Shown one piece after another: positions 27,675 through 37,138 of a DNA stretch of 64,000 nt; the stretch's first letter is position 1, and each line of letters starts with the position of its first letter. The position numbers were made by a program, and so were the translations under genes. The notes beneath the pieces were generated by a model. The model saw only the letters and a program-made list of their open reading frames with translations, was not told the DNA's origin and did not search any database. Origin of the DNA: Granulimonas faecalis (GTDB lineage Bacteria; Actinomycetota; Coriobacteriia; Coriobacteriales; Atopobiaceae); assembly GCF_022834715.1 (NCBI RefSeq), contig NZ_BQKC01000001.1, positions 1,090,501-1,154,500 on the forward strand, given 5' to 3'.

Positions 27675-29192
27675 CTAGTTGAAATTGAGCGTAACCTGCT
27701 GGTTGGGCTCCTTGAGCACCACGTCGTGGGCCCCGCCTTCCACGAGGGACGTGGCCGAGACCAAGGTGAGGCGTGCCTTCTCCTTGAGCTCGGGCAGAGT
27801 GAGGGCCCCGCAGTTGCACATGGTGGAGCGGATCTTGAGCAGGGAGTTCTGGACGCCGTCGCGCAGGGGGCCGGCATAGGGCACGTAGGAGTCGACGCCC
27901 TCGACGAAGCTCAGCTTCTTGTCGCCGCCGAGGTCGTAGCGCGCCCAGTTGCGGGCGCGGGCGGAACCCTCGCCCCAGTACTCCTTCATGTAGGATCCGT
28001 TGACCGTGACGCGCTCGGTGGGGCTCTCGTCGAAGCGGGCGAAGTAGCGGCCGAGCATGAGGAAGTCGGCGCCCATGGCCAGGGCCAGGGTCATATGGTA
28101 GTCGTACACGATGCCGCCGTCGGAGCACACGGGCACGTAGACACCGGTCTCCTCGAAGTAGCGGTCGCGGGCCTCGCAGACGTCGATGAGGGCCGAGGCC
28201 TGGCCGCGACCGATGCCCTTCTGCTCGCGGGTGATGCAGATGGAGCCGCCGCCGATGCCCACCTTGACGAAGTCCGCGCCGGCGTCGGCCAGGAAACGGA
28301 AGCCCTCGGCGTCCACCACGTTGCCGGCACCGACCTTGACGGCGTCGCCGTAGTTGTCGCGGATCCAGGACAGGGTACGGGACTGCCACTCGGAGAAGCC
28401 CTCGGAGGAGTCGATGCACAGGGCGTCGGCGCCGGCCTCCACAAGCAGTGGCACGCGCTCGGCGTAGTCGCGGGTGTTGATGCCGGCGCCCACGATGTAG
28501 CGCTTGGAGGAGTCGAGCAGCTCGTTGGGGTTGGACTTGTGGGAGTCGTAGTCCTTGCGGAACACCATGCCCACCAAGGTGCCGTCGTCGTTGACGATGG
28601 GGAGCTGGTTGAGCTTGTTCTCCCAGATGATGTCGTTGCACTCGGAGAGCGTGTAGGAGGCCGGGGCGGTGACCACGCGGTCGATGGGGGTCATGAAGTC
28701 GCGGACGGGCTTGTCGGCGGCGTCGCGACTGGGACGGTAGTCGCGGGAGGTGACGATGCCGAGGAGCCGGCCGTGGGGGCCGCCGTCGTCGGTGACGGGC
28801 ATGGCCGAGTGGTGGGTGCGCTCCTTGAGGCACATGACCTCGGCCAGGGTCATGTCTGGCGTGAGGTTGGAGTCCGAGGTGACGACACCGGCCTTGTAGG
28901 CCTTGACCTCGCGCACCATGCGGGCCTCGTCCTCGGCGGTCTGGGAGCCGTAGATGAAGCTCATGCCGCCCTCCTGGGCCAGGGCGATGGCGAGGCGCGG
29001 GCCGGAGACCGACTGCATGATGGCCGAGACCATGGGGGTGTTGAGGGTGAGGGCCGGCTCCTCGCCACGGCGGAACTTGACCAGGGGCGTGGCAAGGCTC
29101 ACGTTCCCGGGGACGCATTCAGAGGAGGAGTACCCGGGTACCAGGAGGTACTCGGAGAAGGTGTGCGACTCACCAGGGAAGAACGTTGCCAT
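27675..29192 (-). CDS. guaB: IMP dehydrogenase (Tritrichomonas foetus-like type)
   Basis: Oxidises IMP to XMP with NAD+, the committed step to GMP. 505 aa from ATG 29192 (AAAGGAG upstream). The barrel begins [14 protein letters not shown]; two CBS domains occupy roughly residues 105-225. The catalytic cysteine is Cys319 in [11 protein letters not shown], where usual bacterial enzymes read GPGSICTTR. The mobile flap has [20 protein letters not shown] with the Arg-Tyr pair. As I recall the Tritrichomonas foetus enzyme, the loop, flap and C-terminal [11 protein letters not shown] run nearly the same and the cysteine number is identical. Last gene of the ileS operon; ends at a strong terminator. 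Confidence 0.95.
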   Translation of the reverse strand: MATFFPGESHTFSEYLLVPGYSSSECVPGNVSLATPLVKFRRGEEPALTLNTPMVSAIMQSVSGPRLAIALAQEGGMSFIYGSQTAEDEARMVREVKAYKAGVVTSDSNLTPDMTLAEVMCLKERTHHSAMPVTDDGGPHGRLLGIVTSRDYRPSRDAADKPVRDFMTPIDRVVTAPASYTLSECNDIIWENKLNQLPIVNDDGTLVGMVFRKDYDSHKSNPNELLDSSKRYIVGAGINTRDYAERVPLLVEAGADALCIDSSEGFSEWQSRTLSWIRDNYGDAVKVGAGNVVDAEGFRFLADAGADFVKVGIGGGSICITREQKGIGRGQASALIDVCEARDRYFEETGVYVPVCSDGGIVYDYHMTLALAMGADFLMLGRYFARFDESPTERVTVNGSYMKEYWGEGSARARNWARYDLGGDKKLSFVEGVDSYVPYAGPLRDGVQNSLLKIRSTMCNCGALTLPELKEKARLTLVSATSLVEGGAHDVVLKEPNQQVTLNFN

Positions 29193-29278
29193 GGCAGCTC
29201 CTTTTTTCACAGGTGTCGGGCCCCGCACGACGGCGGTATCGCATGATGATAGCGCACCCGGCAGCCTTCGGAGCAGCG

Positions 29279-30568
29279 TCAGTCGGCCGTGACCTGGTCC
29301 ACGGACATGGCGAACTCGTGCTTGGTGGGCACCCACTCGACCTTCTTGAACAGGGCGATCACGGTGATGGGGATGTAGGTCATCATGAAGAACGGAAACG
29401 TGAGGACGTTGGCCCAGACGCGCCAGCGCTTGGTGGCGTGGATGTGCCTGCGCTCGGCCACGGTGGTGAGCAGGGCGAGCACGAAGAAGACCAGGTACAT
29501 GGAGGCGAAGGTCATGACGAGGGAGCCCACGCACATGGCGATCTCGGACTGGGTGGCCAGGAAGCCGTGGCTGATGGAGCCCACCACGAGGTAGGTGGCG
29601 TTGACCATGGCCGACAGGAGCGTGAGGATCATGCCCGGGGCGATGGTCATGAGCATGTCGTAGCTCGAGAACCTGCCGAAGCCGATGCCACGGGCAAGGT
29701 CGCCACCGTAGGAGAAGAACACCTGGTAGAAACCCTTGGTCCACCGCATGCGCTGGATCCAGGACGCCTTGAGGGTCACGGGCTGCTCGTCGAAGAACTC
29801 GGCGGGGGCGTAGGCGATGCGGATGCCGTTGGCGGCGCAGAACGTGGAGAACTGGATGTCCTCGGTGAGGGTGTGGAAGGCCCAGCCGTGCATGGAGCGG
29901 ATGATCTTGTTGGAGACCATCCAGCCCGAGCCCGAGATGGCGCAGCCGGTGCCGAGCATCATGCGCGCGTTGTTGAGGAAGCGCGCCTCGCGCAGGAACC
30001 AGATGCCGTAGGCGGAGCTGATCCAGGAGGAGTCGAAGTTCTTGGAGTTGCGGTAGCTCGTGGCGGCCAGGTATCCGAGGTCGACGACCTTGTTCATCTG
30101 TCTGACGTAGTCCTTGGACAGCAGGTTGTCGGCGTCGAAGATGATGAAGGCATCGTAGTAGTCGTCGCCCCTCTCGTTGAGCACGTTGTCGAAGCCCATG
30201 TCGAGCGCCCAGCTCTTGCCCTTGCGGGCGAGGTCGTTGCGCTCGTAGACGTAGGCGCCCGCCTCCCGGGCCCGCTCGGCCGTGGCGTCGGTGCAGGCGT
30301 CGGCCACCACGTAGACGTCGATGAGCTCGGCCGGGTAGTCCTGCTCCTTGATCGACCTCACGAGCTGGCCGATGACGACCTCCTCGTTGTGGGCGGCGAT
30401 CATGAAGGCGTAGCGGTGGTTCTTCTTGGCCTCGGGCAGCTCCACCTCGCCGCGGCGGAGCCCCACGAGGAAGTAGACGATCTGGTAGAAGAACGCCACG
30501 GTGAAGAACAGGAAGATGATCGTGTTGAACACGACGATGGGCGTGATGCCGAGGCGGGTGAGCTCCAC
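29279..30568 (-). CDS. Membrane glycosyltransferase family 2 (processive type)
   Basis: 429 aa, start GTG at 30568 (GGGAG upstream), 15 nt after the pseudouridine synthase gene. One N-terminal membrane span, then a GT-A domain with [23 protein letters not shown], the metal-binding FDADN and the processive-synthase motifs TEDIQF and QRMRW, then three or four C-terminal spans. This is the plan of poly-N-acetylglucosamine, hyaluronan and cellulose synthases and of glycolipid synthases such as YdaM, so it may polymerise or flip a glycan at the membrane. The product is unknown. No cyclic-di-GMP PilZ domain is attached. 86 nt precede guaB. Confidence 0.9.
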   Translation of the reverse strand: MELTRLGITPIVVFNTIIFLFFTVAFFYQIVYFLVGLRRGEVELPEAKKNHRYAFMIAAHNEEVVIGQLVRSIKEQDYPAELIDVYVVADACTDATAERAREAGAYVYERNDLARKGKSWALDMGFDNVLNERGDDYYDAFIIFDADNLLSKDYVRQMNKVVDLGYLAATSYRNSKNFDSSWISSAYGIWFLREARFLNNARMMLGTGCAISGSGWMVSNKIIRSMHGWAFHTLTEDIQFSTFCAANGIRIAYAPAEFFDEQPVTLKASWIQRMRWTKGFYQVFFSYGGDLARGIGFGRFSSYDMLMTIAPGMILTLLSAMVNATYLVVGSISHGFLATQSEIAMCVGSLVMTFASMYLVFFVLALLTTVAERRHIHATKRWRVWANVLTFPFFMMTYIPITVIALFKKVEWVPTKHEFAMSVDQVTAD

Positions 30569-30583
30569 GGTGCTCCCTCTCTG

Positions 30584-31615
30584 TCAGGCTCGTGCTGGAC
30601 CGAGCGCAGGCACGATGCGCTCCCCCGCCTCGGTGCGGCCCATGGAGCGGTCGGCCAGGGCGTCGAGGACGCCAGCCAGGTCGGCCGGCAGCGTGTCTGC
30701 CAGGCACAGGGTCTCGCCGGTGCGGGGATGATCGAACTCTATATGCCACGAGTGGAGGAATTGTCTGTCGAGACCGAGGTTGCGCCTCGGGTCGCCGGCC
30801 CTGTAGACCGGGTCCCCCACCACGGGATGGTGGATGTGGGCCATGTGGACGCGGATCTGGTGCGTGCGGCCGGTGTAGAGGTGGCACTCGAGGAGCGAGT
30901 AGCCCTCGTCGCGGGGGCCGGCCTCGAACCGTTCGAGCGTGGTGAACGTGGTGATGGCCTCCCGCGACCCCGGGGCGTCCGTGGCGGCCATGCGCAGGCG
31001 GTCGCGGGTGGAGCGGGCGATGCCCACGTCCACGAGGCCGGTCTCAGGCGCCACGTAGCCCTGCACGAGGGTGACGTAGCGGCGGTCAAGCGTGCGCATG
31101 CGGATGAGGTCCTGGAGCGCCCTCTGCGTGACGTCGTCCTTGGCCGCCACCATGAGGCCCGAGGTGTCCCGGTCGAGGCGGTGCACGATGCCGGGGCGGT
31201 CCTCACCCTGGAGCGTGCCGAGGTGCGCGTAGCCGCACCGGGCCACGAGGGCGTTGGCCAGGGTGTCGTCGGTGTGGCCGGGGCTCGGGTGGCACACGAG
31301 CCCCGCCTGCTTGGAGAGCACGAGCAGGTAATCGTCCTCGAAGCGGACGTCGAGGTCGATGGGGGCGGGGCGGAGGGGCCCCTCCCCCTCCGCCGGGACC
31401 TCCGGGATGGCGATCGTCACCTGGAGCATGTCGCCCATGGACACGGGCTCGCTCTTGGAGCGGACAAAGACGCCGTTGACGGTCACGCGGCCGTCACCCA
31501 CGAGCCTCGCGCAGGCGCTACGGCTCGGCATGCCGTCGAAGGACGCCAGGCAGGCGTCGATGCGCATGCCGTCACCGGCGTCGTCGACCATGAGGTTCAC
31601 GATGCGGTCAGCCAC
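30584..31615 (-). CDS. RluA-family 23S rRNA/tRNA pseudouridine synthase
   Basis: 343 aa from a GTG at 31615 ([14 protein letters not shown]), overlapping lspA by 8 nt, with AAGGGGGG upstream. The N-terminal S4 RNA-binding domain has [18 protein letters not shown]. The catalytic domain has the RluA signature [18 protein letters not shown], where Asp is the nucleophile, and [19 protein letters not shown]. Position after lspA is the common location for RluD-like enzymes in Gram-positives (YlyB). Whether it modifies 23S rRNA positions 1911/1915/1917 or another site is not decided by sequence. Confidence 0.92.
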   Translation of the reverse strand: MADRIVNLMVDDAGDGMRIDACLASFDGMPSRSACARLVGDGRVTVNGVFVRSKSEPVSMGDMLQVTIAIPEVPAEGEGPLRPAPIDLDVRFEDDYLLVLSKQAGLVCHPSPGHTDDTLANALVARCGYAHLGTLQGEDRPGIVHRLDRDTSGLMVAAKDDVTQRALQDLIRMRTLDRRYVTLVQGYVAPETGLVDVGIARSTRDRLRMAATDAPGSREAITTFTTLERFEAGPRDEGYSLLECHLYTGRTHQIRVHMAHIHHPVVGDPVYRAGDPRRNLGLDRQFLHSWHIEFDHPRTGETLCLADTLPADLAGVLDALADRSMGRTEAGERIVPALGPARA

Positions 31616-32210
31616 GGCGGCCGCCCCCCTTGCCGCGCAGCCGGTCGGCCGCGGAGCGGCCTCCGGTCCCCTCGGTGTCACCGCGGGCCACGGAGCGGGC
31701 GGCGCGGCCGTCTTTGGCCTCGCCCTCGCGGGCCCGACGGGCGTCCCAGACGAGCGTGAGCACGATGCCGAGCCCCACGCCCGTGCAGACGAAGATGTCG
31801 GCCACGTTGAAGACGGCGAAGTCCACGAACGTGGTGGCGAAGAAATCGCAGACCCACCCGCGGGTCACGCGGTCTATGAGGTTGCCCACGCCGCCGCCCA
31901 TCACGAGGCCCGCGCACACCACGAGCGGCACCGGGACGTCGCGGGCGCGCCAGAGCGCCACGGCCACGGCGGCGCAGACCACGAGGCAGACGAGTACGAA
32001 CACCCAGCCCGCCCCCTCGCCGATGGAGAAGGCGGCCCCGGTGTTGCGTACCAGGAGCAGGTCCATGACGCCCGGCACGAGCGTCATGGGCCTGCCCGGG
32101 ACGAGATTGCCAAGGGCGAGGGCCTTGGTCCATTGGTCGAGGGCGACGCAGGCCGCCGCGACGGCCAGGGCGAGGCCCATGCGGGCGCTGCGGCCCATGG
32201 TCCTACGCAT
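31608..32210 (-). CDS. lspA: Lipoprotein signal peptidase (signal peptidase II)
   Basis: Cleaves the signal peptide of diacylglyceryl-modified prolipoproteins, for example the binding protein at 1508-2641. Four membrane spans are visible in the first 150 residues. The catalytic aspartates lie in GGGVGNLIDRV and VFNVADIFV; the RNTGAAFSI motif is present. The C-terminal 45 residues form a long basic, glycine-rich tail ([11 protein letters not shown]) that most LspA proteins lack. Overlaps ileS by 8 nt; ATG 32198 is a possible later start. Confidence 0.95.
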   Translation of the reverse strand: MRRTMGRSARMGLALAVAAACVALDQWTKALALGNLVPGRPMTLVPGVMDLLLVRNTGAAFSIGEGAGWVFVLVCLVVCAAVAVALWRARDVPVPLVVCAGLVMGGGVGNLIDRVTRGWVCDFFATTFVDFAVFNVADIFVCTGVGLGIVLTLVWDARRAREGEAKDGRAARSVARGDTEGTGGRSAADRLRGKGGGRRG

Positions 32211-35010
32211 CGCCCTCCAAGGCGCAGACGGCCTCGTGGCAGCGGTCGCAGAGCCCGTCGTCCCCGAGCTCGCGCCAGTTCCAGCAGCGCGGGCACTTCT
32301 CGCCGCGGGCGGGCGCCACCGTCACGGCGAGCCCGTCGCCGCAGGAGAGCTCGACCTCGGAGCACACGAGGAACTCCGCGACGTCGCCGGCCATGGGCGC
32401 GAGGAGGTCGAGCGACGCCTGGGGCAGCGTGACGGACGCGCGCGTGGCCTGGGTGGTCTTCTCCGTGACCGCACCGGAGGCGAGGGCCTCCTCGTAGGCC
32501 TTCGTGTAGGCGTTGCGGACCTCGGTGAGCACGCGGTAGGCGGGCAGCAGGGCGTCGCGCTCGGCGGCGTCCATGGGCGCCTCGTACCAGGAGAGCAGCG
32601 CCGCGAACCCCTTGCCCTCCCGCATGGAGGCCGGCACGTAGGCCAGGACCTCGTCGCAGGTGTAGGCGAGGATGGGCTGGAGGTCGCGGAGCAGCATGGA
32701 CAGAATCTGGTACCACGCGTTCTGCGCGCTGCGGCGGGCGACGGAGTCGGCAGCGTCGCAGTACATGCGGTCCTTGGTGGCGTTGAGGTAGCCGTTGGAG
32801 AGCTCGGTCACCACGTAGTCGTAGAGCAGGCGGTAGACCTGGTTGAAGCGGTACTCGCCGTAGGCCTCCTCCACCTGCGCGTGCACCTCGGACAGGCGGG
32901 CGAGTGCCAGCCGGTCGAGGGCGGTGAGCTCGGAGGTGGGCAGGCCGTCGGCGTCGAGGTCGAACTGGCCCTCGAGCTCGCCGAGCAGGAACCGGAAGGT
33001 GTTGCGGAACCGGCGGTAGGCGTCGGACACGCGGTCGAGGATCTCCTTGTCGCAGGCCATGTCGGATGTGGAGTCCACCGAGGCCACCCAGAGGCGCACG
33101 ATGTCAGCGCCAAGGGTGTCGAAGATCTCGTTGGGGTCGACGGTGTTGCCGAGCGACTTGCTCATCTTGCGGCCCTGGCCGTCCAAGGTGAAGCCCAGGG
33201 TGAGCACACCCTTGAAAGGCGGGCACGAGTAGGCGCCCATGGAGGTGAGCAGGGAGCTCTGGAACCAGCCGCGGTGCTGGTCGGAGCCCTCGACGTAGAG
33301 GTCGGCCGGGAATGCGAGGCCCTCGCGATCCTTGAGGACGGCGGTGTGGGAGACGCCGGAGTCCCACCAGACGTCGAGGATGTCGCGGTCGGGCACGAGG
33401 TGGTGGCCGCCGCACTCGGGGCACACGTCGGCGTCGCCCAGGTAGGAGGACGGGTCGTCGGTGTACCATGCGTCGGACCCCTTCTCGTGGAACAGGGCGA
33501 CAACGGCGTCGAGGGTGGCGTCGTTCATGACGGAGGCGCCGCAGTCGGCGCAGGTGAACGACGGGATGGGCACGCCCCACACGCGCTGGCGCGACAGGCA
33601 CCAGTCGGGGCGGCCCTCCACCATGGCGCGGATGCGCTTGACGGAGGAGGCCGGGTACCAACGGACCTCGTTCTCGATGGCGTCGAGGGAGCGCCGGCGC
33701 AGGCCCGTGTCGTCCATGGAGACGAACCACTGGTCGGTGGCGCGGAAGATCACCGGGTTCTTGCAGCGCCAGCAGTGGGGGTAGCTGTGCTCGACGGTGC
33801 CGGCGTGCACGAGGGCGCCGCGGTCCTCGAGCCACCGCACGATCTTGGGGTTGGCCTCGGTGACCTCCATGCCGCTCCAGGGGCCGCCGGTGCCCCAGGT
33901 GTCGCCGGAGTAGAAGCGGCCGTCGTCGTCCACGGGCATGACCACGGGGATGCCGGCGGCCACGCCGGCGTAGAAGTCGTCGGCGCCGTGGCCCGGGGCG
34001 ATGTGCACGATGCCGGTGCCGTCCTCGGTGCCCACGTAGTCGGCCGTGATGACGGGGCAGAGCACGTCGTCGAACACGGGCTGGTGGTAGCGCAGGCCGC
34101 TGAGCTCCTCGGCCGTGGCGCGCCAGGGCTCGCCGCCCACCTCCACGAGTCCCGGCTCCCAGCCGGCGACGGAGGCCACGCGGGGGGCGAGGTCCTCGAG
34201 CACGATGTAGGCGCGGCCGTCGTGGGCCAGGGCCACGTAGGTGGCCTCGGGCTTCATGGCGACGGCGGCGTTGGCGGGCAGCGTCCACGGGGTGGTGGTC
34301 CAGATCATGACCGAGACGGGCATGCCGGCGTCGGCCAGGCCCTCGGGGACGTCCTCCATGGCGTAGCCCACGTAGATGGACGGGCCGGTGACGTCGGCGT
34401 ACTCGATCTCGGCCTCGGCGAGGGCCGTGTGGCAGTGGGTGCACCAGTGCACGGGCTTGCGGCCACGGTAGATGGCGCCGGTGTCCCAGATGCGCTTGAA
34501 GACCTCGATGTCGGCGGCGTCGTGGTCGTTGGAGAGGGTGAGGTAGGGGTGCTCCCAGTCGCCGAGGACCCCCAGGCGGCGGAAGCCCTGGCGCTGGAGG
34601 TCGATGTTCTCGACGGCGAACCGGCGGCAGAGGGAGCGGATCTCGGACGGGTCGGTGGCGTTGAAGCGCTCGGTGCCCAGGTGCTCCTCGACCTTGTGCT
34701 CGATGGGCTGGCCGTGGCAGTCCCAGCCGGGGACGTAGGAGACCTCGCGACCGCGCATGATCTGGTAGCGGTTGATGAAGTCCTTCACCGTCTTGTTGAG
34801 GGCGTGGCCGAGGTGGATGGGGCCGTTTGCGTACGGGGGCCCGTCGTGCAGCACGAAGGGCTCGTTGCCGCGGTTCTGCTCGCACGCGAGGCCGTAGACG
34901 TCGGCCTCCTCCCATGCGGCGAGGCGTTTGGGCTCGGACGACGCGAGCCCGGCGCGCATGGGGAAGCCTGTCTTGGGAAGGTTGGTGGTCTTCTTGTAGC
35001 TGTTGGCCAT
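32203..35010 (-). CDS. ileS: Isoleucine--tRNA ligase
   Basis: Class I synthetase, 935 aa from ATG 35010 (MANSYKKTTNLPKTG), with a GGAG Shine-Dalgarno. HIGH motif as HLGH in YANGPIHLGHALN, editing domain with VMIWTTTPWTLPAN, KMSKS in GRKMSKSLGN. A C-terminal zinc knuckle CPRCWNW...CDRCHEAVC is intact. The form is the bacterial, mupirocin-sensitive-like type by its N-terminus, but that is inference. First gene of the ileS-lspA-rluA-GT2-guaB operon. The leader is about 40 nt, so no T-box riboswitch is present. Confidence 0.98.
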   Translation of the reverse strand: MANSYKKTTNLPKTGFPMRAGLASSEPKRLAAWEEADVYGLACEQNRGNEPFVLHDGPPYANGPIHLGHALNKTVKDFINRYQIMRGREVSYVPGWDCHGQPIEHKVEEHLGTERFNATDPSEIRSLCRRFAVENIDLQRQGFRRLGVLGDWEHPYLTLSNDHDAADIEVFKRIWDTGAIYRGRKPVHWCTHCHTALAEAEIEYADVTGPSIYVGYAMEDVPEGLADAGMPVSVMIWTTTPWTLPANAAVAMKPEATYVALAHDGRAYIVLEDLAPRVASVAGWEPGLVEVGGEPWRATAEELSGLRYHQPVFDDVLCPVITADYVGTEDGTGIVHIAPGHGADDFYAGVAAGIPVVMPVDDDGRFYSGDTWGTGGPWSGMEVTEANPKIVRWLEDRGALVHAGTVEHSYPHCWRCKNPVIFRATDQWFVSMDDTGLRRRSLDAIENEVRWYPASSVKRIRAMVEGRPDWCLSRQRVWGVPIPSFTCADCGASVMNDATLDAVVALFHEKGSDAWYTDDPSSYLGDADVCPECGGHHLVPDRDILDVWWDSGVSHTAVLKDREGLAFPADLYVEGSDQHRGWFQSSLLTSMGAYSCPPFKGVLTLGFTLDGQGRKMSKSLGNTVDPNEIFDTLGADIVRLWVASVDSTSDMACDKEILDRVSDAYRRFRNTFRFLLGELEGQFDLDADGLPTSELTALDRLALARLSEVHAQVEEAYGEYRFNQVYRLLYDYVVTELSNGYLNATKDRMYCDAADSVARRSAQNAWYQILSMLLRDLQPILAYTCDEVLAYVPASMREGKGFAALLSWYEAPMDAAERDALLPAYRVLTEVRNAYTKAYEEALASGAVTEKTTQATRASVTLPQASLDLLAPMAGDVAEFLVCSEVELSCGDGLAVTVAPARGEKCPRCWNWRELGDDGLCDRCHEAVCALEGDA

Positions 35011-35038
35011 GGGCCATCTCCAGACGTGGGGACGTGTG

Positions 35039-35060
35039 TGCACATGTGCAAGAGATAATA
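35039..35060 (-). promoter_or_regulatory. ileS promoter with a palindrome at the transcription start
   Basis: A -10 TATTAT (35055-35060) lies 45 nt upstream of the ileS ATG; the -35 is weak. A perfect 12-bp palindrome TGCACATGTGCA (35039-35050) covers the expected start of transcription, where a repressor would block initiation. Confidence 0.5.
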
Positions 35061-35106
35061 CCACTGCGCAGGTTGGGTGGACCGCCGGCGGCCGTGCGCG
35101 GAGCCG

Positions 35107-35115
35107 TGCTACGGT
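35107..35115 (+). promoter_or_regulatory. Possible extended -10 promoter of fbp
   Basis: TACGGT (35110-35115) is preceded by TGC; no clear -35. It is 36 nt from the fbp start and divergent from the ileS promoter in the same 140-nt gap. Confidence 0.35.
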
Positions 35116-35150
35116 TGACCCCGAAACGCCGGTCACCCTGAAGGAGGGCC

Positions 35151-37058
35151 ATGGAACCCGTCGGCACCGAGGGGCGCTTCCTCGAGCTCCTGAGCGAGCA
35201 GTTCCCCACGCGTCAGTCGGTCTTCACCGAGATCATCAACCTCGAGGCCATCCTCGGCCTCCCTCGCGGCACCGAGCACTTCATGAGCGACGTCCACGGC
35301 GAGTACGAGGCGTTCGAGCACATCCTCAACAACTGCTCGGGCGTCATCCGCGAGCGGGTGCGCGCCGAGTTCGGCGACGGGCTCTCCCAGGCCGAGCAGG
35401 ACGACCTCTGCACCCTGATCTACTACCCCGAGGAGAAGCTCGCCAAGACCGAGTCCGACCTCGGGGGCATCGACCTCACCTGGTGGCGCGTCCACCTGCT
35501 GCGGCTCCTCCGGGTGGCCAAGCACTTCGCCTCGGCCTACACCCAGTCCAAGGTGCGCAAGTCCATGCCGGTGCCCTACGCCTACATCATCGACGAGCTC
35601 CTCCGCGACCAGGCCGGGCAGTCGGAGGACCGCTCCTGCTACCACGAGCGCATCGTGGACACCATCGTGGACACGGGGAGCGGCCCGGACTTCGTGGAGT
35701 CGCTCGCCGCCCTCATCAAGCGCCTGGCCGTGGACCGCCTCCACATCGTGGGCGACCTCTTCGACCGCGGGCCCCACGCCGACCGCATCTGCGACCGGCT
35801 CCTCGAGATGCCCTCCACCGACGTCCAGTGGGGCAACCACGACATCGTGTGGATGGGCGCGGCCGCGGGGTCGCTGGCCTGCCAGGCGGCCGTGGTGCGC
35901 AACAACCTGCGCTACGGGGCGCTCTCCATCCTCGAGAGCTCCTACGGCGTCTCCATGCGCGAGCTCGCCCTGTTCGCGGAGCGCACCTACCGCGACGGCG
36001 ACGTGCTCTCCCCCATCGACAAGGCCATCTCGGTCATCCTCTTCAAGCTCGAGGGTCAGCTCATCCGCCGCAACCCGGACTTCGCTATGGACGACCGGCT
36101 CCTGCTGCCCCTCGTGGACGTCGAGGGGGACTGTGTGCACCTGCCGGGAGGGGACGCCCCGCTCGCCACCGTGGACTTCCCCACGCTCAACCCGGCCGAC
36201 CCACTTGCGCTCACCGACGGCGAACGCGAGGTGATCGACGCCATGGCCGAGGCCTTCGCGGACTCCGAGCGCCTGCGACGCCACGTTGCGTTTCTCTACG
36301 AGCGCGGCAGCCTCTACCGCATCTCCAACGACAACCTGCTCTTCCACGCCTGCGTCCCCATGACGGAGGGCGACGGGCTGTTTCGTACCGTGGAGCTCCG
36401 CGGGCGGCGCTTGGCCGGGCGCGACCTGTTCGACTGGCTGGACCGCGAGGCGCGCCAAGCCTGGATGGAGCCCGACCAGGGGAACCTCGACCTCATGTAC
36501 TACCTCTGGTGCGGCCCCGCGTCGCCGCTCTCGGGCAGGGTCATGAAGACGTTCGAGCGCACCTTCGTCACGGACAAGGCGACGTGGGCGGAGCCCCGGG
36601 ACCCCTACTGGGAGCTCACCGAGTCGCCCTCGGTGTGCAAGCAGGTGCTCCGGGAGTTCGGCGTGAGCCCCGAGCACGGACACATCGTCAACGGCCACAC
36701 GCCGGTCAAGGCGAGCTCCGGCGAGAGCCCGGTGCGCTCCTGCGGCAAGCTCGTGGTCATCGACGGCGGCTTCTGCACCGCCTACCACAAGACCACGGGT
36801 ATCGCCGGCTACACCCTCATCTCCGACTCCTCGGGCCTGCGCATCAAGGCGCACCGCGCCTTCACCTCCATCGGGGACGTGCTCGACCTCAACGCCGACA
36901 TCATGAGCGACACCGACCGCTTCGAGACCTCCGATCGGCCCCTGCTCGTGGAGGACAGCGACACCGGCGCGAAGATCCGCCAGCGCATCGTGGAGCTGCG
37001 CAGGCTCTTGGACGCCTACAACTCCGGCGCCCTCAAGGAGCGGGCGACACGGGGCTAG
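35151..37058 (+). CDS. fbp: Fructose-1,6-bisphosphatase, class III
   Basis: Gluconeogenic phosphatase turning fructose 1,6-bisphosphate into fructose 6-phosphate. 635 aa, close to the usual length of the Firmicutes-type class III enzyme (B. subtilis Fbp). Metallophosphatase motifs for the metal site: FMSDVHGEYEAFEHIL, HIVGDLFDRGPHAD and QWGNHDIVWMG, plus a later VNGHTPVKASSGESP. AAGGAGG lies just before the ATG. It is a single-gene unit reading away from ileS and ends at a hairpin shared with ftsH. Confidence 0.97.
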   Translation: MEPVGTEGRFLELLSEQFPTRQSVFTEIINLEAILGLPRGTEHFMSDVHGEYEAFEHILNNCSGVIRERVRAEFGDGLSQAEQDDLCTLIYYPEEKLAKTESDLGGIDLTWWRVHLLRLLRVAKHFASAYTQSKVRKSMPVPYAYIIDELLRDQAGQSEDRSCYHERIVDTIVDTGSGPDFVESLAALIKRLAVDRLHIVGDLFDRGPHADRICDRLLEMPSTDVQWGNHDIVWMGAAAGSLACQAAVVRNNLRYGALSILESSYGVSMRELALFAERTYRDGDVLSPIDKAISVILFKLEGQLIRRNPDFAMDDRLLLPLVDVEGDCVHLPGGDAPLATVDFPTLNPADPLALTDGEREVIDAMAEAFADSERLRRHVAFLYERGSLYRISNDNLLFHACVPMTEGDGLFRTVELRGRRLAGRDLFDWLDREARQAWMEPDQGNLDLMYYLWCGPASPLSGRVMKTFERTFVTDKATWAEPRDPYWELTESPSVCKQVLREFGVSPEHGHIVNGHTPVKASSGESPVRSCGKLVVIDGGFCTAYHKTTGIAGYTLISDSSGLRIKAHRAFTSIGDVLDLNADIMSDTDRFETSDRPLLVEDSDTGAKIRQRIVELRRLLDAYNSGALKERATRG

Positions 37059-37076
37059 GTCGCAGATCGTCGAACG

Positions 37077-37120
37077 GCGAGGGCCCCGGCGCGGACGGGA
37101 ATCCGCACCGGGGCCCTCGC
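37077..37120. terminator. Bidirectional hairpin between fbp and ftsH
   Basis: A 13-bp stem GCGAGGGCCCCGG, one mismatch and 5 more bp, with a 5-nt loop, lies midway between the converging stops of fbp and ftsH. No T-run on either side. It can serve both strands. Confidence 0.7.
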
Positions 37121-37138
37121 GGCATGCCGCGCCGGTGC

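Noticed and set aside
35010-35150. T-box leader for ileS
   Set aside because: The leader from the predicted start is about 40 nt and contains no T-box motif or specifier stem.
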